Source of the DNA: Arachnopeziza araneosa
Lineage: Eukaryota; Ascomycota; Leotiomycetes; Helotiales; Arachnopezizaceae
Direction: 5' to 3'
Length of the DNA stretch: 46,293 nucleotides
Assembly: GCA_003988855.1 (NCBI GenBank)
Contig: QYAI01000177.1
Coordinates: 1-46,293, forward strand
Numbering within the stretch: position 1 is the stretch's first letter; each line of letters begins with the position of its first letter. Shown here in pieces: positions 9,545 to 20,152 of this stretch. Both the position numbers and the translations under genes were made by a program. Below the pieces are notes generated by a model. That model was not told the DNA's origin and searched no databases. It worked only from the letters and a program-made list of their open reading frames with translations.

Positions 9545-12505
9545 ATGGCTGGGGCGAAAGCTCTGCTCCTAAGCTCTCTATTTGGATTGCTTCTCACGAC
9601 AGCATATTCTCAAACTGCCACAACAACAAGTTTCAGAGCTATTTTCACAGTCCCGGCGTCAGCGGATGCATCTGTCCCTCTGGTTCCCAATATCTTCGAC
9701 CCAGCAGCCGTCAATGCTCAAGATGCTTGTCCTGGGTATACGGCCGCGAGTGTAGTACGAGCAGCGAATGGTTTCACTGCAGCTCTTACCCTGGCCGGAA
9801 CTGCTTGCAATGTCTATGGGACAGACGTTGGTGATCTGACATTGACCGTGGAGTATCAGGCTCAAGGTCGCCTGCACGTGGAAATCACGCCGACTTATAT
9901 TGGAGCCGCGAATTCCTCGTGGTTTCTTCTCCCTGAAGAATTGGTCCCTATACCTCAAGTTGATGCCAATTCGGCGTCGGTGACGGACTTGAGTTTTATT
10001 TGGACCAATAACCCAACGTTTTCATTCTCGGTCATCCGTCAAGAAACAGGAGATGTCCTGTTTTCTACAGCCGGATCGAAGCTCGTGTTTGAGAATCAAT
10101 TCGTCGAGTTTGTCAGTTCACTACCAGAGAACTATAACCTCTATGGTCTTGGAGAGGTGATCCACGGTTTGCGGTTGGGAAACAACTTTACCCGCACAAT
10201 TTTCGCCGCAGATGCAGGAGATCCAATTGATGGGAATATCTATGGGAGTCATCCTTTCTACCTAGATACTCGTTATTACACCGTGGATCCTAAAACTGGA
10301 GATTTAACTTATGCACCCAATGCCACCAATTCGAGTACGGAGTACGTGAGTTACTCTCATGGGGTATACAATCGCAACGCTCATGGGCAGGAAGTCTTGT
10401 TACGGCCCGGAAACGTGACATGGAGAGCACTTGGTGGAAACATTGATCTTTATTTCTATTCAGGGCCCACACAAAAAGAAATCACCAAATCCTACCAAGA
10501 GACAGCAATTGGTCTACCTGCAATGCAGCAATACTTTACCTTTGGCTACCACCAATGCCGTTGGGGTTACGCGAACTGGTCCGAACTTGCCCAAGTCGTT
10601 GAGGATTTTAAAACTTTCGGTATCCCTCTGGAGAACATCTGGACAGATATCGATTACATGAACCAGTATCGTGATTTTGACAATGACCAAGGTCGTTTCG
10701 GATACGCGGAAGGTGCAGAATTCCTCTCTCAACTGAACGCTAATGGTCAGCATTACATCCCAATCGTTGATTCAGCTATATATGTCCCCAACCCGGAGAA
10801 CTCATCTGATGCCTATACACCATTTGAGCGAGGAAATGCTTCTGATGCTTTTATTTTAAATCCCGACGGATCATTATACATTGGCGAAGTCTGGCCAGGA
10901 TATACAGTCTTTCCCGACTGGATCGGTTCTGTACTCAACGGCACTGGCGCATTCTCCTGGTGGGCTGATGAAATGAGTCGCTGGCATAGTAATGTGGCTT
11001 TCTCTGGAATTTGGATTGACATGTCAGAAGTTTCTTCTTTCTGCGTTGGTTCTTGTGGAAGTGACAACTTAACCATGAATCCTGTCCACCCTGGCTTCAG
11101 CCTTCCAGGAGAACCTGGGAATCTTGTACTCGGTTATCCCGAAGGTTTCAATCTCACTAATGCAACTGAAGCCGCTTCAGCTTCAGCAGCAGCTTCATCT
11201 CAAGCATCCGTAGCATCTGCTAACGCCGCGCCAACCACATCTTTACCAGCAATTCGTACTACACCTACTCCTGGCGCACGATCAATTGAATATCCACCCT
11301 ATGTACTCAACAACGTTCAAGGCGCTCTCGACGTTCATGCTGTTTCTCCAAACGGAACCCATCATGGAGGATTTGTAGAATATGACGTTCACAATCTCTT
11401 CGGACATCAAATCCTCAATGCAACGTACCACGCTCTCCTTGGTATCTCTCCTCTCCTTCGCCCCTTCATCATAGGACGATCTACTTTTGCCGGAAGTGGC
11501 AAATGGGCTGGCCACTGGGGTGGAGATAACACGTCTTTGTGGGCATATATGTTCTTCTCCATCCCCCAGGCCCTCTCATTCTCCCTTTTCGGCATTCCCA
11601 TGTTCGGCGTCGACACCTGCGGATTCAACGGTAATACAGATGAAGAACTCTGCGCACGGTGGATGCAGCTTTCAGCCTTCTTCCCCTTTTACCGAAATCA
11701 CAATAGCATCGGTGCGATTTCACAGGAGCCTTATCGCTGGGCTAGCGTAACTACTGCCACCAAAACAGCCATGAACATCAGATACTCACTTCTTCCTTAC
11801 ATTTACACCACCTTTTATTTAGCACACTCTACAGGTAGCACAGTGATGCGCGCTCTCGCCTGGGAATTTCCCAATGATCCATCCTTGGCATCCGCTGATC
11901 GTCAATTCCTTCTCGGTAGTGATCTCCTCATCACACCTGTCCTCAATCAAGGCGCTGATTCTGTTGATGGCGTTTTCCCAGGTGGCAATAGTGAGATATG
12001 GTACGATTGGTACAACCACACTGCGATTCAAGTGCCCTACGTCGGGGCTAACATCACCATCGACGCCCCGTTAGGACATATCCCCGTTTATGTCCGTGGC
12101 GGAGCTATCCTCCCACTCCAGGAACCTGGCATGACAACAAAAGAAAGCAGAAGTAATCCGTGGGGTTTGATTGCAGCAACCGGCCTTGAGAGCACAGCTA
12201 AGGGAAGTCTTTATCTGGATGACGGAGAGAGTTTAATTCCTAATGCTACCCTTTGGGTGGATTTCAGACTGAGGGCAAACAAGTTGTCAGCTACTGCGAG
12301 AGGACTGTTCGAGGATGTCAATGCGCTAGCGAATGTGACAATTCTTGGTGTAACTGACGAGGTAAAAAAAGTGAGTTTTAATGGCGTGAATTTGAGTAGC
12401 GGGTGGTCATGGAATAAGACGAGCGAGGCACTTTATGTGAAGGGTTTGAATAATGCCACTGCGAGTGGTGCTTGGAATACAGACTGGGTATTGGATTGGT
12501 GTTGA
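9545..12505 (+). CDS. Secreted alpha-glucosidase, glycoside hydrolase family 31
   Basis: The protein hydrolyses terminal alpha-linked glucose from maltose, starch or related oligosaccharides outside the cell. The start at 9545 (AACCATGG context) gives 986 residues beginning with a clear signal peptide (AGAKALLLSSLFGLLLTTAY). An upstream in-frame ATG at 9404 would hide that signal behind 47 residues. Family landmarks are the N-terminal beta-sandwich, the signature GIWIDMSE whose Asp (codon at 11018) is the GH31 nucleophile, the HWGGDN motif whose Asp (codon at 11525) is the acid/base, and FPFYRNHN. A Ser/Ala/Thr-rich linker (11166-11285) interrupts the barrel after the nucleophile, as seen in fungal secreted members. 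Many N-x-S/T sites fit secretion. The frame is intact and needs no intron. Confident assignment; exact substrate is not readable. Confidence 0.93.
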   Translation: MAGAKALLLSSLFGLLLTTAYSQTATTTSFRAIFTVPASADASVPLVPNIFDPAAVNAQDACPGYTAASVVRAANGFTAALTLAGTACNVYGTDVGDLTLTVEYQAQGRLHVEITPTYIGAANSSWFLLPEELVPIPQVDANSASVTDLSFIWTNNPTFSFSVIRQETGDVLFSTAGSKLVFENQFVEFVSSLPENYNLYGLGEVIHGLRLGNNFTRTIFAADAGDPIDGNIYGSHPFYLDTRYYTVDPKTGDLTYAPNATNSSTEYVSYSHGVYNRNAHGQEVLLRPGNVTWRALGGNIDLYFYSGPTQKEITKSYQETAIGLPAMQQYFTFGYHQCRWGYANWSELAQVVEDFKTFGIPLENIWTDIDYMNQYRDFDNDQGRFGYAEGAEFLSQLNANGQHYIPIVDSAIYVPNPENSSDAYTPFERGNASDAFILNPDGSLYIGEVWPGYTVFPDWIGSVLNGTGAFSWWADEMSRWHSNVAFSGIWIDMSEVSSFCVGSCGSDNLTMNPVHPGFSLPGEPGNLVLGYPEGFNLTNATEAASASAAASSQASVASANAAPTTSLPAIRTTPTPGARSIEYPPYVLNNVQGALDVHAVSPNGTHHGGFVEYDVHNLFGHQILNATYHALLGISPLLRPFIIGRSTFAGSGKWAGHWGGDNTSLWAYMFFSIPQALSFSLFGIPMFGVDTCGFNGNTDEELCARWMQLSAFFPFYRNHNSIGAISQEPYRWASVTTATKTAMNIRYSLLPYIYTTFYLAHSTGSTVMRALAWEFPNDPSLASADRQFLLGSDLLITPVLNQGADSVDGVFPGGNSEIWYDWYNHTAIQVPYVGANITIDAPLGHIPVYVRGGAILPLQEPGMTTKESRSNPWGLIAATGLESTAKGSLYLDDGESLIPNATLWVDFRLRANKLSATARGLFEDVNALANVTILGVTDEVKKVSFNGVNLSSGWSWNKTSEALYVKGLNNATASGAWNTDWVLDWC

Positions 12506-12892
12506 GCTCGCGAGTACGCAGTCACCTAAATTGGAAACTTCATAAAGATAATATAGTCACCAGAAATTTAGAGAAAGATTCGACATGGCTCCATTCTGAA
12601 CCCCGACTCGTGATTGTGACATCTCTAGCGGCTCAAATGAACGTATCACGGCGTCCATGTGGCTGTCAGGAAACAAAGTTTCAATACGGATCGTACCTTC
12701 CTCAAAAGGACGCATTGGCAAGTACTATCCACTCTCCAGTCTCCGTTCATCCACAAACACCTCTCAACATCATCATCAACAACAACAACAACAACAACAA
12801 CAATATTTCCATCAATTCCGAAAATCTATTCTTATCTACGCTCATCTTCAACCCAATTCCATTCAAAATCTGCAGCAGGTCGATGACTCACC
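12506..12892. other. Intergenic spacer with CAA microsatellite
   Basis: This spacer separates the alpha-glucosidase stop from the protease relic. It contains a (CAA)n tract and a CT/CA-rich stretch typical of fungal 5' leaders just before the relic's ATG. No gene was found. Confidence 0.5.
12777..12803 (+). repeat. CAA trinucleotide microsatellite
   Basis: Nine uninterrupted CAA units directly precede the relic aspartic protease, in the position of its 5' leader. Confidence 0.9.
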
Positions 12893-14207
12893 ATGAGAGG
12901 ATATCTTCTGGCTGGAGCAACATCGTTGGTTCTCTTTGCAGTGAATGCTGTCTATTTCGAGAAGAGGAGTGATCTGAAGGTTCTTCAACTGTATTTGGTG
13001 AAGAAGGCTCCTAGGCTTTCGAAACAGGCTTTGGAGGCTCGGCAAGGAGTTGTGTATTCTCCGCTCGCCCGTTTCTATGAGCAACCTGTATACTTAGTCC
13101 CTTTGGCACTCCACCGCAACGCAAACCTGCCATCCTCGATACTGGAAGCAGTGATTTGGTCATTCTGAAGGACAGATCCGCTACATGTGCTTCTACATAT
13201 CCGTTCTTCTCGATTCCATGCGCAGAGTTTCCGTCATGTAATGCTCTCTCAAACCTGCCTCGCACTCTGCTAATCACACTAGACGATGCGAATCGTTCTT
13301 CTACTTACGAGTATATTGACAGCGAGTTCATCACAGCCTTTGAGGATGGTGAAAGTATTGAACCTTTTTTAGAACGACTGACTTGATTCAAAGCTGACAA
13401 CAACTTTAGAAGGAACTAGAGATTGGGCCTATGATATTGTCAGGTTTGGCAATGCCCAACTCCTCAAGGCACAATTCGGGATTCAGTACCAAGGAGATCG
13501 GAGTAGGATATCCATTTATTGAGACTTGGTCATACCGGAACCATCACCCACCGTATCCTAATCTCCCGACGCTACTTATTCAACAGGGCTATACTACATC
13601 GACAGCTTTTAGCGTATGGACCGACGATCGTATAGGTATTTCTGGTAAAATTTTGTTTGGAGGTATCGACACGGACAAATTCACAGGCGAGCTAGCCGCC
13701 ATCAACGTCATCCCCTCTAATTTCAATACCCAGCTGACCGAGTTCATGGTCCGCTTACTTAGCGTCATGGCGACCGATTCAACCGGCAACAATATTCTAA
13801 TGAATGTGATCTTAGACACAGGATCGACTATCGCCTACTTGGACGATACATTGGTCCAGAATATTTGGGATTTTGTAGGCGCAACTAGGTCCACCGAGTT
13901 GTCGAACTCCGCCGATATAAATTGTTCTTTAAGCACAAGTACTACGACAATCGGCTTCTTGTTTGACGGAACTGCGATTCAAGTTCCTCTGAAGTAACTG
14001 GTTCTTCTTCCGGATGATCCTAGTATAGATGGGCCGAACTGTGCATTTGGTATTGCTAAACAAGGTACGGGTGTAGCTATAATTGAAGACACCATCCTCA
14101 GTTCTATGTACGTCGTTTATGATATGGATAGAAATCAGGTTTCACTTACTCGAGCAGTGTTCAACTCTACAACGTCAAATGTTGTGCAGATCATGGCTAG
14201 CCCCTGA
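12893..14207 (+). pseudogene. Secreted pepsin-like aspartic protease, disrupted
   Basis: The start at 12893 gives a signal peptide (RGYLLAGATSLVLFAVNA). Both catalytic Asp motifs survive: FGTPPQ...AILDTGSSDLV (Asp codon at 13138) and NVILDTGSTIAYL near 13810. A real 45-nt intron at 13365-13409 restores phase between FEDGE and GTRDWAYDIVRFGN. Three defects remain. One is a frameshift near 13095-13102, just before GTPPQ. The second is an extra G in the run at 13478-13480, changing frame between QFG and FSTKEIGVGY. The third is an in-frame TAA at 13995 after VPLK, with family-like sequence (PNCAFGIAKQGTG, YVVYDMDRNQVSL) continuing in frame to TGA at 14205. Three independent breaks make sequencing error alone unlikely. 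The gene family is A1 aspartic endopeptidases that digest extracellular protein at acid pH. Confidence 0.85.
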
Positions 14208-14704
14208 GGCATAGACTGTGGCGTTGGCGAGAACACCATACATGGGTACTTAGAGATCACAGACAGACTCCTTAACTGTCTAAATACATGCTTCACCTAA
14301 CATGTCGATGCTCAGGAGTATGAATGGTTATTCTACTAATTTGCCTTCACATTGAGACTTTTAATTCGTTGTTGATATCCAATACATTACCAATCCCCAT
14401 GGTATTCTTAAACCTAGGTATCACAATAATGAGAGCTTCATCCTGAAGCTCGGGAAACACATCTTCCACCTCGAGTATCCAATCGCAAACTTAATACCAC
14501 AACGTACAACCACCCCAAGCACATATTCTACTCTTAAACACTTCCAAATATTTAGCACAACAAACGACTTCACGCCTCAATCTTGAGAGCCAAAATCCCT
14601 GTACTGAGCTTCCATGATCTAAGTTGATGGACAAGCTCTCTGTTGGGTGACAAGAGAAGAAGAAGAAGAAGTCAGAGAAAGCTGATTCATTGCTAGCTAC
14701 TGTG

Positions 14705-14726
14705 CCGGTTCCTTCAAAGGAACCGG
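14705..14726. repeat. 22-bp inverted repeat
   Basis: Arms CCGGTTCCTT (14705-14714) and AAGGAACCGG (14717-14726) are perfect inverted copies with a 2-bp centre. It could be a dimeric protein-binding site, or a hairpin in a transcript. Confidence 0.85.
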
Positions 14727-15470
14727 TCTTGCTTACTAACTAGCCTAGCCCTAACCCTAGCCGTCGCGTGACTGAGTCTCGTCACGTGACACTCTCTCCA
14801 ACCACGTCCTCCCTAAGATGGAACTGCCAATATATATAATCAAAAATTAAGAAATCTGGTCGAAATGGGTATCGCTCATCGTAAAGATGCATTGTAAACA
14901 GATTGGGATTGTGATAGCAGTGTTTTGATAGCACCGCTTCCTCGCTTGCGCTGGGCGAAGCAATTTGGGTTAGAATTTCCCATTGTAGAGAGAGGTCAGA
15001 TTGGAGTTTTAAGTACTTAGAAGAATTTCAGTGATACAGAATGCACAAAATAGCAAGAAAGCGATAAGAAGAGATTGTAAACATGAGCGGAGATTTCGTG
15101 ATATAGAAATCAATCTGTGTTGAATTGTTTTGCGACTGGTCTGTAAATACGAGGGCCTCTGCCTTACACGAGGAACGCCGAAGCTAATTTGGTCCTCGAG
15201 ACTCCATTTCGACGCGATTATCCTTACATCTGTTGAGAGCTATCAAACTTGCTCAGACATGGGGTACTCATTTCCCTCGATTGTCTTCCACAAAATCACA
15301 TCTCTTTCCTTCAAGATCGCAATTCTTCCCGTGGTCAATTTTCAGGTCTTTGAAGTTTCCATTTTTTAAGTTAAATTGAGCCTGGTTTAGGTGAAAGGCA
15401 ATTTTCTGAGAAGCTGCCGACATGCGACAATTGGAAGGGTGTTTGATACTGGGCCTATGAATTAGTGCGG

Positions 15471-15493
15471 CACGTGGTGGATGTCACCACGTG
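15471..15493. repeat. Inverted repeat of two CACGTG boxes
   Basis: CACGTGGTG (15471-15479), a 5-bp spacer, and CACCACGTG (15485-15493) form a perfect 9-bp inverted repeat. Each arm contains the E-box core CACGTG. Confidence 0.85.
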
Positions 15494-15684
15494 ATAAGTG
15501 TGTTATAAACAACTACCTACCTACCTAGGTATCTCTGAGTATTTGAACGAGGCAATACATGAAATTTAAATAAATCAAAGGTTCTCTTGGTTATGTCTAT
15601 TGGATCATGACTGGGCAGCAAATAGTTCACACCTTATAAAATCACGCCAGCCTCTTAATTCCCACCATTAGTAAGCCAAGCTAA

Positions 15685-17137
15685 TTACCCATACATGTAG
15701 CAGAAAGGTCCATCGATCGTGCTCATCAACTGACTCAGCGTATAAGTCTCTGGCCGAACGTTGCTGATGTCCATAACATCAGTCAGTTTCTGCAGAGTTC
15801 CTCCACCAAACATCTGAGTTCCACCAGACATGACCTGCTGACGGTTGGCCAAGTTCTGACCTTGCCAGATCGTCCACGTACGGTCAATTTGGGCGTGAAG
15901 AAGCCAGAAAGCGGGGTCATTGGGACTGGTGTAGAAATCCCCACCGGGATCTGAACCGATCGTGAAATGAGCCGACGAGTGGACGCCAGTGCCACCTTGC
16001 ACGTTGGTCTGGAAAGTGCCAATGTCATTAGCAGTGGTGATGAGTGAAGCTATTATGGCGGTCGTTGTATAGCGCGAGGTGAGATATGGACCAAGATCAC
16101 GTCGTAGACAGCGAGTGTTCAACCCAAAACCATCTGATTGAGGATTCCTGGGTGGAGCCTAAATTGGAAGGGTCAGCATGGCTATCAAGAATATAAAACA
16201 CAGTCGATGAAGAGATACACTCTCGAGCACAAAGTATAGATCTGAAACAGATGTTTTGGTTAGTGGATTTCTTACCGGATCTGCCATCGGCGAAACTGGT
16301 CCAAGGCGAACTGTCATATTTGCAAATGGACCAGTCAGAACACATCCACCTCCATTTTGCGCGGGGCTAGTGTAGGTTGCTTGGTGTGCAATTTTCTGTC
16401 CATTCCCTGACATGGATGTAGCTGATCCATCAAACTGCATAATATTAGCAAATTTTAGGTTTATCAGAGTTCATGTCTTTGGCGAAGGTTAGATCAAAAA
16501 AGCACTTACAATTGGTGATGTCTCTGGATTAGCTGCCCACCTGCCCCAGTCCCAATACGGTTGAGTTCCATTATATCCACACTCTGTCTTGAGAGCCTGC
16601 TCGTAACTCCACGTGAAATATCTGTAACGCGAAAAGTTAGTCACGTCAAGTTAAATTTCGATCAGAGTTCCAACCTGTGCCATGATAAGAAGCTTCCCTA
16701 AGGTTCTGAGTTAGTGATACCCTTTCATCTAGCTTTCATACTTACAGTGCTGTGGATGTAAGGAGTTTGTTGCATGTGCGTCACAACAAAATCTTCATAG
16801 CGAGTTACAGCTCCTGGGAATTTTCCCTTAGGAAGTTTTGATGGAGCTGCGATCAGGCATTGAACAGCTTTGATATAAGCTTTGCGATCATCCACTGAGA
16901 CATCACCCCTGTTCGAGTGTTTCGTCAGCTCTAACCGGCTTGAACTAGTATCTGAGGAATCGCATACCATTCTTTGCGAATCACGAGCTTGTCTTTTGTA
17001 CAATTGACAGACTTCGCAAGTTGGGCTGTCCATGCGGTATTGGCTTTAGTTTGCAAATCTCCAACGGCATCCGCAGCTGCCAAACTGAACCATAGGGCGA
17101 GAGATGCTAGAGCGTATAACGCCCTGCAAAGAGACAT
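15685..17137 (-). CDS. Secreted tyrosinase (type-3 copper protein)
   Basis: Tyrosinases hydroxylate monophenols and oxidise diphenols to quinones using a dicopper centre. Six exons fit in phase: 16968-17137, 16746-16908, 16675-16697 (23 nt), 16510-16621, 16276-16434 and 15685-16158, giving 366 residues. Residues 1-23 are a signal peptide (SLCRALYALASLALWFSLAAA). CuA ligands are His101 (VVTHMQQ), His109 (YIHSTG) and His118 (LSWHRYF), the second and third brought together by the micro-exon. CuB ligands are His269 and His273 (GVHSSAHFTIG) and His297 (DPAFWLLHAQIDRTW). The protein stops about 69 residues after CuB, so it is the short secreted form without the long C-terminal masking domain of intracellular fungal tyrosinases. 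A TATAAAAA box lies about 110 bp upstream. Confident on family; substrate preference cannot be read. Confidence 0.9.
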
Positions 17138-18903
17138 GATGCTCAGCGTTGAAGCAAGATGTTCTGGAAAGGTTCAGTCTGTGACTTCCAAGAAAGGGAC
17201 GTGTTCAAATACACAAGACGAACGCCAGTAAGCGAACGGTTGTTTTTTTTATAGCTGATTCATCAACATGAGAGGCAAATAAAATCCCTACGGTTAATAC
17301 GGCACGGCTTGAAGGCCCGTCCGAGTCTTTTTACTGTTTGTATAATGGGATCTGGAAGTAGACTTTGGCGAAATATCTGCCGGCTACGAATGACTTGATC
17401 ATGAGTAGGTTCGGGTCGGGGGGAAGATGAAAATCTTTCGACAAGGGTGTGGCGCAATCTGGGGAGGAAATGGTTCTAGTGGTTGGGGAAAGAAGCACAT
17501 GCTGGGTCTGATATTGGGGAACAAAGCTTGTAAACACGGATGGATTTTGTGACGAGAGCTTGGAATATAGCCGGTAGCCTTTGTTGATTCGATGCGTCGT
17601 CTACTTTGCCTCGTAAAAATATATCAATATGTCTTTCGTAAGTAAGCACTTACCCTAATTGCATCTAGGTCCAACAACCAATAGAGATGCACTCTTCGTT
17701 CTGCAAAGTAGGTAACTCTTGGCTCTACCAAAAAGATCGCCGATGTTCAAAGGTTACGAGAAATTGGTTACGGTCCTGCCTATGACAAAGTTTAATACTG
17801 TACGTTTCAAAGAGAGTTTTGCCATAAACGCCAAGCCTAAAAAGCTCGGTAGCGTTTCAAATAACTATGGACCATATACTTGAGCGCTTTGGTGCTTACC
17901 GAACATCAGATGGTAGGCATTTAAACATTCTAGTCGAGCTGATATGTCGTCATGGTGGCTAAGTCCTCCCCGACAGGGCAAGTTATATTGTGTTGAAGCG
18001 CAATTAATCAAAATGGTCCCATTTGTGCGGCACTTGGCTGGTAGAGGAGTGTGCACGTACTTGTTCCAATAAGACTTATTGCCCAGGATGAACATGAAAA
18101 ATTGACGAAGTGGAAATAAAGTTGGAATCTGGCACGTTGAGAATCTCGGTACGGCTAAATGCCTGCATCCAAATTGCCCAAGGAGAGTCCCGAAATAGTC
18201 GCTTCGGCTATGTTGTTCCAGCTAGCCCTTCATTTCGGCCACCCTTTTCTTCCTGCCAACTTTGCGCCGCTTCATCTTTAGCTTCGCCTTTCCATCGATT
18301 ATCGTCACTTGACTACACAGAGCGCGATATGAAAATCCACATACCAGTGGATTTAATTTTCTTTAGCAGCGTAACCCAAGCCGGAGATTTTTTTATTGAA
18401 AAAGAATTAAAATGTTACACGATGTTACCAGGTGGGCTTAGGGCCAGGGATTTTTCTCGCCATCACTCGCTTCAGGGTTCTCATGTCACCAACTGCCTCA
18501 TGGTCCAATGAGGGCTAAGCGGTTGGCAACGGATGGCTCATTGTTTACTTTAACCCAACAACCCGGTGGATCATGTTTTCCCCAGACTTTCCCAAATGCC
18601 GGGCAGCGTTTGCAGTCACTTTTAATTGAGATATAGATCTGGAAACAGAGCAAGCGGGGAAACTCCGCTAAGAGTGAGAGGTGTGAACGCCTAACAGGCT
18701 GTACGGTTCTTTTGATATTCTTATTTTTTTCTCCTTGTTATCACTGTCTTGGCGTTAAAGATCATGAGAGGTCGGCACTGGCGATTGCTTATGCCGGATC
18801 GTTCTCATACGATTCCTATTGTATTTATTATCTGAGAAATACTTGTACCTACTTTTATTTCTCATAGTGTTTCTCATCCGTCATTGTTCGAATTTAGCGG
18901 GAA
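17138..18903. other. Divergent intergenic region between tyrosinase and dioxygenase
   Basis: About 1.8 kb lies between two divergent genes that both encode secreted phenol-active enzymes. No supported gene is present; a 133-codon frame at 18110-18511 has no domain. A compact pair of hairpins occurs at 18653-18692. Confidence 0.5.
17246..17253 (-). promoter_or_regulatory. TATA box of the tyrosinase gene
   Basis: TATAAAAA on the minus strand lies about 110 bp upstream of the tyrosinase ATG, a usual distance for a fungal TATA element. Confidence 0.4.
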
Positions 18904-20152
18904 ATGGTTCAGCAATCCAACTTTTTCGCCTTCGCGGCGCTCTTCATCTCATTCCTCTCCGTTCTTGTTGCTGCTCACCCTGGCGAGCATCATGATAAAA
19001 TTCAACTCCATCAGGATATGCAAAAGCGTGGGCTTGAAGCTGTAGAACAGGCCAGAGAGTTAGAAAGCTGTTCAAACGACGAGGAGGCACAAGCTCGGTC
19101 AGTGCGTGCTGCTGAGCGACGTGCTGCAACTGTAGCAAGACTCAGAAAAGAGCGTGGTCTTGAAGATGGTAAGTTTAGATTTTGATTTCATTGATGGGAA
19201 AAATTGTTGAGGTTGGAGTTAAAACCCTGAAAATAAAGCATCGCTCAGTTCCACCAACACGAGTTTTGACTGACTATTCTTAGTACCAATGCTTCATGAA
19301 CGCAACATGCTTCATGAGAGAACCTTAACTCAGTTCGAAGGTTATGAGAAAGCGGGACACGACAGGAGCAAGGCGTTCAAATATAACTCTTCGACCCCAG
19401 AAGCCACTGTCTTTAGCGCCAACACTTCCTGCATTCTCACTCCTGATAATGCCAACGGCCCTTACTATGTCCTTGGAGAACACATCCGCACAAATGTCGT
19501 TGAAAATCAGATAGGCATTCCGATGCACTTGGAAATGCAATTTATAGAAACCTCCACCTGCAAAGGAGCCCAACCCCTTGTGGTTGATATCTGGTCTTGC
19601 AATGCTACTGGCGTATACAGTGGAATCAGCGCCGCTGGCGAGGGTGGTTTGGATGCGACATTCTTGCGTGGCGTTCAACAAACCGATGCTGATGGTGTTG
19701 TCAACTTTGACACCATTTTCCCGGGTCACTACTCTGGACGTGCTACTCACGAACACGTTATCACCCATAGCGGAGCTACAATTCTGCCTAATGGTACTTT
19801 TCAAGGAGGTCATGTCTCGCATCTCTCGCAAATGTTCTTCGATCCAACACTCATCGCAGCTGTGGAAGCCACTGCTCCGTACAACACCAACAGGATTGCC
19901 AAGACGGCCAACGATGCTGACTTGTTCACTGGATACGCGGCAAACGCTGCTTATGATCCGTTCCCAAATTACATTATGCTTGGCGACAAGCTTTCTGACG
20001 GCCTCTTCGTCTGGATTGAACTTGGTATCAAAGCTGTCAATGACGTTACCGCATATGCCACAAACGCTGCGGTCCTACAAGCAGATGGAGGACATGATAA
20101 CCCTGCTTTCAACATGTGGGTTGTCGCGACACCACCCAATACCCATGGATAA
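18904..20152 (+). CDS. Extracellular intradiol ring-cleavage dioxygenase
   Basis: Members of this family cleave catechol-type rings between the two hydroxyls with a non-heme Fe(III). Exons 18904-19168 and 19284-20152 join across a 115-nt intron (GTAAGT...TCTTAG), giving 377 residues. A signal peptide (about 1-23, ending VLVAAHP) is followed by a charged helical segment and then the catalytic core. Iron ligands by motif are Tyr200 (WSCNATGVYSG), Tyr238 (FPGHYSGR), His244 and His246 (RATHEH). The family boxes GPYYVLGE and TFLRGVQQTDADG are also present. The gene is divergent from the tyrosinase. Tyrosinase makes catechols and quinones and this enzyme opens catechol rings, so a shared role in attacking plant phenolics is possible but inferred. 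Assignment of family is firm. Confidence 0.92.

Larger units (their letters stand above)
14208..15684. other. Intergenic region with inverted repeats
   Basis: No gene was recognised in about 1.5 kb. It holds two strong inverted repeats (described separately), a GTCACGTGAC palindrome at 14781-14790, a short CCCTAACCCTAG telomere-like string near 14749, and an AGAAGAAGAAGAAG run near 14656. It is the shared 3' flank of the protease relic and the tyrosinase gene. Confidence 0.5.

Noticed and set aside
13365..13409. Stop codon and frame change in the aspartic protease at this place
   Set aside because: A 45-nt GT-AG intron restores phase exactly here, so this is not counted among the gene's defects.
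14740..14762. Telomere-like CCCTAACCCTAG
   Set aside because: Fewer than two full units, too short to call an interstitial telomere.
18110..18511. 133-codon plus-strand frame
   Set aside because: No domain, no signal peptide and no splice context; it lies in a divergent intergenic region.
18690..18712. GTACGGTTC string resembling the 3' half of group II intron domain V
   Set aside because: The matching 5' arm (GAGCCGTAC-like) is missing at the needed distance, so it is not a domain V hairpin.
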